A stretch of 64,000 nt of DNA from Rubrivivax sp. (GTDB lineage: Bacteria > Pseudomonadota > Gammaproteobacteria > Burkholderiales > Burkholderiaceae_C), in assembly GCA_030653385.1 (NCBI GenBank), contig JAURZM010000048.1, positions 62,001 to 126,000 on the forward strand, written 5' to 3'. A program made the position numbers and the translations under genes. Under the pieces are notes generated by a model. The model was not told the DNA's origin, did no database searches, and worked only from the letters and a program-made list of their open reading frames with translations. Shown piece by piece: positions 18,055-25,126 of the stretch (within the stretch, counting starts at the first letter, position 1; each line of letters opens with the position of its first letter).

Positions 18055-18879
18055 ATGGAAACTCACAGCGACCCGCCCCTGCCTGCGACGCCCGCCAAGG
18101 CGGAGGCCACACCAGAAACCGTGGCCGTGGCGGTGGCGACAGCGCCAGCCATCCAGTTGCGGACCCTGCGCGCCAGCGACCCGCTGCGCTGGCTGGCGGC
18201 GGGTGTCAGCGACTTCAAACGCGCCCCGGGCATCGGCCTGTTCTACGGCGCCTGCTTCATGGTCATGGGCTGGGCCTTGCTGAAGGTCTTCGAACACGCA
18301 CCGGCCTACACGCTGGCACTCTCGGCTGGGTTCCTGCTGATGGGGCCCTTTCTGTGCCTGGGTCTGTACCGGGTGAGCCAGCGGCTGGAAAACGGCGAAA
18401 AACCCGACTTCGGCGACTCGCTGCTGGCCTGGGACACCCGCACCGGTCAGCTGGCCATCTTCGGCTTTGTGCTGCTGGTGCTGGAAATGCTGTGGGGCCG
18501 TGCCACGCTGGTGTTGTTTGCGGTCAGCTTTGACGGCATGCCCGATTTCAAAGGCTCGCTGATGGCGCTGCTGTCGGCCGACAACCTGCCCTTCATCGCT
18601 GCCTGGGCCGCCGTGGGCGCCGTGTTTGCCAGCCTGATCTACAGCGTGAGCGTGATCTCGATCCCGATGATCCTGCACCGCCAGACCGACGCCATCACCG
18701 CGGGCCTGACCAGCCTGCGCCTGGTGCTCACGCAGACCGGGGTGATGATCCTGTGGGGCCTGCTCATCGCAGGGCTGGTGCTGCTGGCGCTGCTGCCCTG
18801 GTTCGCGGGCCTGCTGCTGGTGGGGCCGGTGATCGGCCACGCCTCGTGGCACGCCTATCGGCAGGCCGTGGTTGACTGA
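18055..18879 (+). CDS. DUF2189 domain integral membrane protein
   Basis: A 274-residue inner-membrane protein. After a 35-residue Pro/Ala-rich cytosolic tail come six hydrophobic helices (roughly 62-80, 88-108, 138-158, 180-200, 222-242, 243-262). The block LRWLAAGVSDFKRAPGIGLFYGACF near 46-70 is characteristic of DUF2189, a family found beside respiratory and housekeeping genes with no proven function. The last half includes SVISIPMILHRQTDAITA, well conserved in the family. The gene is 101 bases after lspA and ends 15 bases from a convergent gene. It may be a transporter-like or membrane-integrity protein, but nothing here proves it. Confidence 0.75.
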   Translation: METHSDPPLPATPAKAEATPETVAVAVATAPAIQLRTLRASDPLRWLAAGVSDFKRAPGIGLFYGACFMVMGWALLKVFEHAPAYTLALSAGFLLMGPFLCLGLYRVSQRLENGEKPDFGDSLLAWDTRTGQLAIFGFVLLVLEMLWGRATLVLFAVSFDGMPDFKGSLMALLSADNLPFIAAWAAVGAVFASLIYSVSVISIPMILHRQTDAITAGLTSLRLVLTQTGVMILWGLLIAGLVLLALLPWFAGLLLVGPVIGHASWHAYRQAVVD

Positions 18880-18894
18880 GCGTGTGAGCTGGGC

Positions 18895-19449
18895 TCACCA
18901 GGCGCGCACACGCCCGGTGTCGACGTGCACAAAGTTTTCGCGCGGGTAGTAGCCCACGCCGCCCAGTTGCAGGGACAAGGCGGCGTCACGCAGGTCGGCC
19001 AGGGCCACACCCGGCAGGCGCACGTCGATGGCCTTGCCCACCATGTGCAGGCTCTGGCGCGCCACGCCGCCACCGCGAGTTGCCTTCAGGTGCTGATTGG
19101 TCGCCGGCGCGCGGTAGCCCGAGATGACCTCGTAACCGCCGCTCCAGGCCAGCCGCTGCCGCAGGCGGTGCAGCAGGTCGAACAGCAGCGGGTCCATGCG
19201 GCCGACTTCGCCGCTGTGGTGGTCTCGCAGCAGACGGTCCAGCGACTGCAGGGCCGGTGGCAGGTAGCTGCTGGCACGCGCGTAGACCAGGTCCAGCGAC
19301 TCTTGAGTGTGCAGGTGCTTCAGCGCCAGGCTGCGCTCGGGCGCCAGCGCGGCGCGGGCCTGCCCTGCCAGCGCTGGCAGCGCCAGCGTGGCAGCGATGC
19401 GGCTGCCCTGGCGCAAAAAGTGGCGGCGGTGATGCGGGGTTTGGTTCAT
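18895..19449 (-). CDS. Tat-exported DUF882/YcbK-family peptidase (M15-like)
   Basis: A 184-residue protein with a twin-arginine signal (HHRRHFLRQG, then a hydrophobic stretch ending GQARA near residue 33). The mature part is a DUF882 / peptidase M15_3 domain: SGYRAPATNQHL near 109, SLHMVGKAIDVRLPG near 130, and FVHVDTG near 174. His and Asp of these motifs match the zinc ligands of D-Ala-D-Ala carboxypeptidases of the VanX/VanY fold. It likely acts on periplasmic peptidoglycan, like YcbK/MepK, which cleaves meso-DAP cross-links. Its ATG overlaps the stop of the L,D-transpeptidase gene (ATGA at 19446-19449), fitting a pair that makes and cuts 3-3 cross-links. Confidence 0.87.
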   Translation of the reverse strand: MNQTPHHRRHFLRQGSRIAATLALPALAGQARAALAPERSLALKHLHTQESLDLVYARASSYLPPALQSLDRLLRDHHSGEVGRMDPLLFDLLHRLRQRLAWSGGYEVISGYRAPATNQHLKATRGGGVARQSLHMVGKAIDVRLPGVALADLRDAALSLQLGGVGYYPRENFVHVDTGRVRAW

Positions 19450-20981
19450 AGGGTGAAGGGCAAAACCTCGCGGCGCTTGCGCAGCGCCTGGTCCAGCGCC
19501 GCGTCGTAGCCGTAAATGTCGTTGAAAAAGCGCACCTCGCCCTGGCTCACGATGGCCGTGCCGTAGGCGATGAGCACCGGCAGCGGCTCCTGCAGCCGCA
19601 GCGTGTTCGAGGCGCCCGCCGACATGGCGCTGCGGATGCGCGCTTCGTTCCATTCCGGCTGGCGGGCCAGCACGAAGCTGGCCAGCGCCACCGGGTCCTG
19701 CACCCGGATGCAACCGTGGCTCAGGTCGCGCCGGTCTTGCGCAAACAGGCCCACGGACGGGGTGTGATGCAGGAAGATGGCGTCATTGTTGGGAAAAACA
19801 AACTTGATGTCGCCAAGCGCGTTCTGCGGGCCGGGCCGCTGGCGCAGCCGGGCGCGGCCGGCCAGCACGTCGTCGAGCCTTTGCTGGCTGAGTTGTTTGT
19901 CGACCTGGCCACCGGCGGTGACGAACTCGAAGCCGGCGGCGTCGAAATGGCCCGGTTTGCGGCGCAGTTGCGGCACCAGTTCGGCTCGCGCGATCGACGC
20001 CGGCACGTTCCAGTAGGGGCTGAACTCGATGCTGCGCATCGGCTCGCTGAACAGCGGCGTGCGGTTGCTGCGCGAGCGGCCGACGATGACACGCATCGTC
20101 AGCTTGACCTGGATGCGGCCGTCCTGCACTTCATAGGCCCGCAGCACGAACTCAGGCACGTTGATGAGCACCATGCGCGGGCCCTGCATCAAGGGCGTCC
20201 AGCGCAGGCGCTCCAGCGTGAGCTCGATCTGGCGCGCACGTTGCGCCGGCGTGACCTGCAGCGCGGCCAGCGTGGCACGGCCGATCTCGCCGTCTTCGGC
20301 CAGGCCGTGGCGGCGCTGGAAAGCCTGCACCGCGGCCACGAGTGCGCCCTCGTAGACCTCGGCTTCGTGCGGCGCGCCCAGGTCGCCCACCCGCAGCAGG
20401 CGCTGGGCCAGCTGTGGCACACCGGCCCAGGTCTGGCCGGGCACGAGCTTGGCCGGTGCGCCCTTTTTCGTGGCCGCCGGCAAGGCCGGCAAAGGCTGCG
20501 CCCAGGCCGCGTCGCCAGCCCACTGGCGGTAGCTCAGCAAGGCCGCGCGCAGGCCTTCGTAGACAGACAGCGGCGGCACCGCGCGCGTCACGGCCTGCGA
20601 CAGGTCGCCCGCCGCCATGGCGGCTTGCAGCACGGCGGCGGTGTCGAAGCCGGTGCGTGCAGGTGGCTCGAAACGTTGGTGCACCTGGCGCGGGTCGACG
20701 CGGCCGAAGCGCAGGTGCTGCAGGTACCGCTGCATGGCGGCGTCCAGCGCCGCGGCCAGCTGCAGGGGTGGCGGCTGCGTCTGCAGCGCCTGCTGCAGCT
20801 GTGCAGTGCCGTAGTCCGCAGGATCCAGGCCGTGGCTGGCCGCGTCGGCCAACAAGGTCACCGCCTGATGGGCCAAAGGGCCCGGGCGGCCCTGTTCGAC
20901 CCAGCCCAACTGGCCCCAGGCCAGCATGGGCCACAGCCACAACATGCAGGCCAGCCGCCAGACCTGCATGCGGGGTTTCAT
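19446..20981 (-). CDS. L,D-transpeptidase, YcbB (LdtD)-like
   Basis: A 511-residue periplasmic enzyme forming 3-3 cross-links between meso-DAP residues of peptidoglycan. A Sec signal (ACMLWLWPMLAWG) opens it. A scaffold region follows, then a peptidoglycan-binding domain (VAAVQAFQRRHGLAEDGEIGRATLAAL, near 225-251), then the YkuD catalytic domain with HHTPSVGLF and SHGCIRVQDP, nucleophile Cys424. This order is the same as in Escherichia coli LdtD/YcbB. The start at 20981 gives a normal signal peptide; the upstream extension of the frame lies over recR. It is followed, with an ATGA overlap, by the DUF882 gene and preceded by recR, whose stop is 20 bases away. Confidence 0.9.
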   Translation of the reverse strand: MKPRMQVWRLACMLWLWPMLAWGQLGWVEQGRPGPLAHQAVTLLADAASHGLDPADYGTAQLQQALQTQPPPLQLAAALDAAMQRYLQHLRFGRVDPRQVHQRFEPPARTGFDTAAVLQAAMAAGDLSQAVTRAVPPLSVYEGLRAALLSYRQWAGDAAWAQPLPALPAATKKGAPAKLVPGQTWAGVPQLAQRLLRVGDLGAPHEAEVYEGALVAAVQAFQRRHGLAEDGEIGRATLAALQVTPAQRARQIELTLERLRWTPLMQGPRMVLINVPEFVLRAYEVQDGRIQVKLTMRVIVGRSRSNRTPLFSEPMRSIEFSPYWNVPASIARAELVPQLRRKPGHFDAAGFEFVTAGGQVDKQLSQQRLDDVLAGRARLRQRPGPQNALGDIKFVFPNNDAIFLHHTPSVGLFAQDRRDLSHGCIRVQDPVALASFVLARQPEWNEARIRSAMSAGASNTLRLQEPLPVLIAYGTAIVSQGEVRFFNDIYGYDAALDQALRKRREVLPFTL

Positions 20982-21000
20982 CGGCGGGCCATGTGCGGCA

Positions 21001-21588
21001 TCAACGCCGGTCGCCCATGGCGTGGGCAATCGTGCTCAGGTCCACGTATTCCAGTTCGCTGCCAGCCGGCACACCCCGCGCCAGCCGCGTGGCCTTGATG
21101 CCCCGTGCCCGCAGCGCCTGGGCCAGGGCGTGGGACGTGACTTCGCCTTCGGCCGTGAAGCCGGTGGCCAGGATGACTTCTTCGACGACACCGTCGCTTG
21201 CGCGGTCCAGCAACTCGTCGGCCCCGATTTCGGAAGGCCCGACTCCCCCCAGCGGGCTGATGCGACCCATCAACACGAAATACAGGCCTTTGTAGCTGCC
21301 GCTGCGTTCCAGCGCGGCCTGGTCGGCCGGTGTTTCCACCACGCACAGCTGCCGGGCGTCTCGCCGCGGGTCCAGGCAGGTGCTGCAGACCTCGGCTTCG
21401 GTGAAGGTGTGACAGCGCTGGCAATGGCGCATGTCCTGCACCGCGAGGGTCAGCGCCGTGGCCAGCCGGCGTGCACCGTCACGGTCGTGCTGCAGCAGGT
21501 GAAAGGCCATGCGCTGCGCGGACTTCACGCCCACGCCGGGCAGGCGGCGCAGGGCTTCCACCAATTCCTCAAGCGCCCGTTCGCTCAT
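21001..21588 (-). CDS. recR: Recombination mediator RecR
   Basis: A 195-residue DNA-repair protein that, with RecO (and RecF), loads RecA on gapped DNA. Order of parts: helix-hairpin-helix ([20 protein letters not shown]), Cys4 zinc finger (HCQRCHTF and CSTC, about 54-71), Toprim domain ([18 protein letters not shown]), and C-terminal Walker-B-like region ([14 protein letters not shown]). The ATG at 21588 gives the canonical N terminus. It follows ybaB and dnaX on the same strand; dnaX-ybaB-recR is a widely conserved cluster. A repeat-like intergenic element of about 77 bases separates it from ybaB. Confidence 0.97.
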   Translation of the reverse strand: MSERALEELVEALRRLPGVGVKSAQRMAFHLLQHDRDGARRLATALTLAVQDMRHCQRCHTFTEAEVCSTCLDPRRDARQLCVVETPADQAALERSGSYKGLYFVLMGRISPLGGVGPSEIGADELLDRASDGVVEEVILATGFTAEGEVTSHALAQALRARGIKATRLARGVPAGSELEYVDLSTIAHAMGDRR

Positions 21589-21607
21589 GATGCGACCAAG
21601 GCCTTGC

Positions 21608-21684
21608 GCGGAACCGGCTCTGCCGGGCCGCTGCAAGAGCCCCCTTGGGGGGTGGCGAAGGCGCGCAGCGACAAGCCTGGGGGC
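21608..21684. repeat. Intergenic GC-rich repeat, copy 1 (ybaB-recR)
   Basis: The plus strand begins GCGGAACCGGCTCTGCCGGG, passes a CCCCC-TT-GGGGGG centre and ends GCCTGGGGGC. The element at 44745-44816 shares both ends, GGGCCGCTG, and the C-run/G-run centre. In both places the neighbouring genes are on the minus strand, so orientation relative to genes is the same. It behaves like a REP/BIME-type dispersed element and can fold as two hairpins. Confidence 0.7.
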
Positions 21685-21688
21685 CCGC

Positions 21689-22015
21689 TCAGAACGGGAA
21701 CTTCATGCCGGGCGGCAGTGGCATGCCGGCGGTCAGCTTGCCCATCTTCGCAGTGCTCACCTCTTCGGCGCGGCGCACTGCGTCGTTGAAGGCGGCGGCT
21801 ACCAGGTCTTCGAGCATGTCCTTGTCGTCGGCCAGCAAGCTGGGGTCGATGGTGACGCGCTTGACGTCGTTTTTGCACGTCATCACGACCTTCACCAGGC
21901 CGGCGCCGGACTGCCCTTCCACTTCCATCAGCGCCAGTTCTTCCTGCGCCTTTTTCATGTTGTCCTGCATGGCCTGGGCTTGTTTCATCAAGCCGGCGAT
22001 CTGGCCTTTCATCAT
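21689..22015 (-). CDS. ybaB: YbaB/EbfC family nucleoid-associated protein
   Basis: A 108-residue DNA-binding protein of the YbaB/EbfC family, which forms tweezer-shaped dimers and binds DNA as a nucleoid-associated factor. The start [34 protein letters not shown] and the centre [26 protein letters not shown] are characteristic. Either the ATG at 22015 or that at 22012 could be used. It starts 16 bases after the dnaX stop and precedes recR, the standard dnaX-ybaB-recR order. A role with RecR in recombination repair has been suggested for the family but is not shown by this sequence. Confidence 0.94.
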   Translation of the reverse strand: MMKGQIAGLMKQAQAMQDNMKKAQEELALMEVEGQSGAGLVKVVMTCKNDVKRVTIDPSLLADDKDMLEDLVAAAFNDAVRRAEEVSTAKMGKLTAGMPLPPGMKFPF

Positions 22016-22030
22016 GGTGTCTGTCCTTCT

Positions 22031-23749
22031 TCAGAGGGGTTTGATCGACCCGGGCACGATGCGCGCGGTCTTGAACTGTTGCATGAGCTCACGCACCACC
22101 GGGTCTTGTTCGATGGTGGCTTCGGCCGCGGCCTGGCGCCGGGCACGCTCGGCGGCGTCGCGCTGCGCCGGGGAATCGGTGGGGCTGCCGGCTTCGATGT
22201 CCAGCACCACGGCGTGGCCCAGCAGCACCGACAGCGCCGCCGCCAGCTTGTCGGCCAGCGCCGGGTTGCGCAGCGGCTCGCGCGCCACCTGCAGTTTCCA
22301 GCGATGAGGCGTGGCACTGTCGTCGATGGCCACGAGCCCTGCCTGTGCTGCGAGTTCGCGCACCAGTGCAGCCACACTGCCTTGTTCGCACAGCGCCTTG
22401 AAGGTGGTGTTCCACCGGTCAGCCAGTGCGCCGTCGAAAGGGCTTGGCTCGTGCGCTGTGGCCACTGCGGCGGCATCGGGGACTGAACCGGTAGCGGATA
22501 CGCGCTCGGCCATGGCCGGCGAAACAGCCACCGCCGTGGCGGGCAACGGCACTTCCTTCACCGACGGCTGCACCTTGGCCACGCTGATGGCCGGTGGCGC
22601 CGGTGCCCGCAGCGGCGCCGAGCGCACTTCACGCGGCGCAGTGGCAGCGCCCAGGGCCGGGAAGGCCAGGAAACGCAGCAGCACCATCGTCAGCGCGCCG
22701 TACTCGTCGTTCATCAAGCTCAGTTCTTCGCGGCCGTGCAGCACCATGCTGTACAGCAGCTGCAACTCGTCGGCAGCCAGCACGCCCAGCAGCGAACGCG
22801 CGGCTTCGGTGTCGGCGTCTTCGGCGTCCAGCGCGCCGGGCACGGCCTGTTCGACGGCCATCTGCTGCAGCAGCAGCGCCAGTTCTTCCAGCGTGGCCGA
22901 CGCCGACAAGCCCAGGCTGCGCAGGCTGTCCACTGCGGCCAGCACCGCCGCGCCATCGTGCCGCGACAAGGCTTGCACCAGCGTGCGTGCGTGGCTGCGG
23001 TCGACGCTGCCCAGCATGCTGCGCACGCCAGCTTCGGTGAGCTGGCCGCCGCCATAGGCAATGGCCTGGTCGGTGAGCGACAAACCGTCGCGCATGGACC
23101 CGCGAGCGGCGCGAGCCAAGAGGCGCAATGCACCGTCTTCGCTGGGCACACTTTCGGCTTCCAGCACCCGCTGCAGGTGGTCGCGCACGGTGGCCGGCGC
23201 CATCGGCCGCAGGTTGAACTGCAGGCAGCGGCTCAGCACCGTGGGCAGCACCTTGTCGGGGTCGGTGGTGGCCAGCACGAACTTCAGGTACTCGGGCGGC
23301 TCTTCCAGCGTTTTCAAGAGCGCGTTGAAGGCGTCCTTGGACAGCTGGTGCGCTTCGTCGATCATGAAGACCTTGAAGCGACCGATGCCGGGTTTGTAGG
23401 CCGCCCGTTCGATCAGGTCCTTGATCTCGTCCTTGCCACCGTTGCTGGCGGCGTCCATCTCGATGTAGTCCAGGTAACGGTCGGCATCGATCTCGGTGCA
23501 GGCCTGGCAGACACCGCAGGGCTCGGCGGTGATGCCACCTTTTCCGTCGGGCCCGGTGCAGTTCAGGCTTTTGGCCAGGATGCGGCTGACGGTGGTCTTG
23601 CCGATACCGCGTGTGCCGGTGAACAGATAGGCATGGTGCAGCCGCCCCTGGGTGAGCGCATTGCTCAGCGCCTGGACCACGTGTTCCTGGCCGACCATCT
23701 GCGCAAAGGTGCGGGGGCGGTATTTGCGGGCCAGGACGACATAAGACAT
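22031..23749 (-). CDS. dnaX: DNA polymerase III subunit gamma/tau
   Basis: A 572-residue clamp-loader ATPase. N-terminal AAA+ domain: Walker A GTRGIGKTT near 45-53, Cys4 zinc module (NCTGPDGKGG...EPCGVCQAC, about 63-85), Walker B/DEAH region VFMIDEAHQLSKDAFNALLK near 125-144, sensor 1 FVLATTDP, and sensor 2 ARAARGSMRDGLS. Domain III ends near 360, followed by a Pro/Ala-rich linker and a C-terminal tau region binding DnaE. No A-rich slippery sequence like that producing gamma in Escherichia coli is apparent. The ATG lies only six bases after TAGAAT and has no ribosome site. It heads the dnaX-ybaB-recR cluster. Confidence 0.96.
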   Translation of the reverse strand: MSYVVLARKYRPRTFAQMVGQEHVVQALSNALTQGRLHHAYLFTGTRGIGKTTVSRILAKSLNCTGPDGKGGITAEPCGVCQACTEIDADRYLDYIEMDAASNGGKDEIKDLIERAAYKPGIGRFKVFMIDEAHQLSKDAFNALLKTLEEPPEYLKFVLATTDPDKVLPTVLSRCLQFNLRPMAPATVRDHLQRVLEAESVPSEDGALRLLARAARGSMRDGLSLTDQAIAYGGGQLTEAGVRSMLGSVDRSHARTLVQALSRHDGAAVLAAVDSLRSLGLSASATLEELALLLQQMAVEQAVPGALDAEDADTEAARSLLGVLAADELQLLYSMVLHGREELSLMNDEYGALTMVLLRFLAFPALGAATAPREVRSAPLRAPAPPAISVAKVQPSVKEVPLPATAVAVSPAMAERVSATGSVPDAAAVATAHEPSPFDGALADRWNTTFKALCEQGSVAALVRELAAQAGLVAIDDSATPHRWKLQVAREPLRNPALADKLAAALSVLLGHAVVLDIEAGSPTDSPAQRDAAERARRQAAAEATIEQDPVVRELMQQFKTARIVPGSIKPL

Positions 23750-23755
23750 GCCGGC

Positions 23756-23761
23756 ATTCTA
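23756..23761 (-). promoter_or_regulatory. Candidate -10 element for dnaX
   Basis: Read on the minus strand, TAGAAT is followed by six bases (GCCGGC) and then the dnaX ATG. This is the spacing at which transcription would start at the ATG itself. No clear -35 or Shine-Dalgarno is present. Confidence 0.5.
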
Positions 23762-23800
23762 GGAGGCGGGGCCGGCGCTGCCGGGCCAGCGGCCGGCAGG

Positions 23801-23806
23801 GATAAT
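23801..23806 (+). promoter_or_regulatory. Candidate -10 element for the PurM-like gene
   Basis: GATAAT is followed by seven bases and the ATG at 23814, with no ribosome site between. It diverges from the dnaX element 40 bases away. Confidence 0.5.
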
Positions 23807-23813
23807 CCGCGCC

Positions 23814-24929
23814 ATGAGCCCAAGCCCCATCACCCCGCTGAGCTACGAACAAGCCGGCGTGCGGTACGACTTGATCGACCCGCTGAAAGTGGCCGCGCAG
23901 CGCGCCGCCGCCGCCACCGCCAGCCACCTGTCGGCACACGGTTTCTCCGAGGTTGAAGCTTCGCGCGGCGAGTCCGCCTACGTCGTGGACGTCGGGCCCT
24001 TCTACCTGGCCAGCATCGTCGAATGCCTGGGCACCAAGACCCTGGTGGCCGACGAGATGCAGCGCCTGACCGGCCGCAGCACCTTTGCCGCCATCGCGCA
24101 GGACACCATCGCGATGTCCGTCAACGACCTGATCACCGTGGGCGCCACGCCGCTGGTGGTGCAGGCCTATTGGGCCGCCGGTGGCAGCGAGTGGTTCAGC
24201 GACGCTGAACGGGCTGCCGCCCTGGTGGCCGGCTGGAAAGCCGCCTGCGACACCTGCCAGGTGGCCTGGGGCGGCGGCGAAACACCGGCGCTGGCCGGCA
24301 TCGTGGAAGCCGGGCGCATCGACCTGGCGGCTTCGTGCACGGGCCTGGTCAAGCCCAAGTCGCGCCTGACGCTGGGCGACAAGCTCGGGCCGGGCGACAA
24401 CATCGTGCTGCTGGCCAGCAGCGGCATCCACGCCAATGGCCTGAGCCTGGCGCGCAAGTTGGCCGAGCGGCTGCCGCAGGGTTACCTGACGGAAGTCGAA
24501 CCCGGTCTGAACTTCGGTGACGCCTTGCTGGCGCCCACCACGCTGTATTCACCCGTCACCGAAGCCTTGTGGGCGGCCGGCGTGCGGGTGCACTACGCGG
24601 CCAACATCACCGGCCACGGTTGGCGCAAGCTGCTGCGCCACCCCAAGGCGCTGAGCTACCGCATCCACACCGTGCCCCCGGTGCCGCCGGTGCTGCGTTT
24701 CATGCAGCAGCAGGCCGGCCACGACGATGCCGAGGCCTACGGCACGCTGAACATGGGCGCCGGTTTTGCGCTGTACGTGCATGCCGACGACGCCGAACGC
24801 ACCGTGGAAGTGGCACAGGCCTGTGGGGTGCCGGCCTGGGTGGCCGGCGAGGTGCTGGCGGGCGACAAACAACTGCACATCGAGCCGCTGGGCGTGCGGT
24901 TCAGCGGCCAGGACCTGCAGTTGCGTTGA
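23814..24929 (+). CDS. AIR synthase (PurM)-like protein, paralogue
   Basis: A 371-residue member of the PurM/AIR-synthase superfamily (ATP-using FGAM cyclo-ligase, SelD, HypE, ThiL). It begins LSYEQAGVRYDLID, like PurM, and keeps DTIAMSVNDLITVGATPLVVQAYWAAG near 99-125, WGGGETPALAGI near 154, LLASSGIHANGLSLARKL near 199, LLAPTTLY near 241, NITGHGWRKLLRH near 264, and MGAGFALYV near 313. However the ATP-loop region differs from standard PurM: PurM's SGTDGVGTKL is replaced by SIVECLGTKT. It is therefore more likely a paralogue of uncertain substrate than the purine enzyme itself. It diverges from dnaX and is followed by the SRP RNA gene. Confidence 0.72.
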   Translation: MSPSPITPLSYEQAGVRYDLIDPLKVAAQRAAAATASHLSAHGFSEVEASRGESAYVVDVGPFYLASIVECLGTKTLVADEMQRLTGRSTFAAIAQDTIAMSVNDLITVGATPLVVQAYWAAGGSEWFSDAERAAALVAGWKAACDTCQVAWGGGETPALAGIVEAGRIDLAASCTGLVKPKSRLTLGDKLGPGDNIVLLASSGIHANGLSLARKLAERLPQGYLTEVEPGLNFGDALLAPTTLYSPVTEALWAAGVRVHYAANITGHGWRKLLRHPKALSYRIHTVPPVPPVLRFMQQQAGHDDAEAYGTLNMGAGFALYVHADDAERTVEVAQACGVPAWVAGEVLAGDKQLHIEPLGVRFSGQDLQLR

Positions 24930-24977
24930 GCGTCGGCTCGAGATCCCGCGCCGGCCTGCGGCCATGCGGCACTCGCC

Positions 24978-24983
24978 TACAAT
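24978..24983 (+). promoter_or_regulatory. -10 element of the SRP RNA gene
   Basis: TACAAT ends seven bases before the predicted first base of the SRP RNA, a normal -10 to start distance. Confidence 0.6.
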
Positions 24984-24990
24984 CTCGCTC

Positions 24991-25084
24991 GCCGGGCCTC
25001 CCCGCATGGAAGCGCGCCCAACCGGGTCAGGTGGGGAACCAAGCAGCCCTTAGCGTTGCAACCAGTGCCGGGGTCAGGCTCGGC
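24991..25084 (+). ncRNA. ffs: Small (4.5S-type) signal recognition particle RNA
   Basis: The 94-base segment matches the bacterial SRP RNA. The ends GCCGGGCCT and AGGCTCGGC pair (one G-U). The apical part reads GGTCAGGTGGGGAACCAAGCAGCC, shown here by its parts: GGTCAGG, a GGAA tetraloop closed by TGG/CCA, and AAGCAGCC, the Ffh-binding internal loop of the S domain. GTGCCGGGGTCAGGC on the 3' side is also typical. It lacks an Alu domain, as in other Gram-negatives. With Ffh it targets nascent membrane proteins to FtsY and SecYEG. A run of five T follows (25090-25093 region) and could terminate the transcript. Confidence 0.9.
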
Positions 25085-25126
25085 ACCCTTTTTGTGCTGC
25101 CCCACCCGGCCGCGTCGGGCTGGCCC

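Noticed and set aside
22031-23749. Programmed frameshift producing a separate gamma subunit in dnaX
   Set aside because: I see no A-rich slippery heptamer in frame; the Pro/Ala-rich linker is GC-rich.
23814-24929. Calling this gene purM
   Set aside because: The ATP-binding motif differs from true AIR synthase, so the purine function is not supported by sequence alone.
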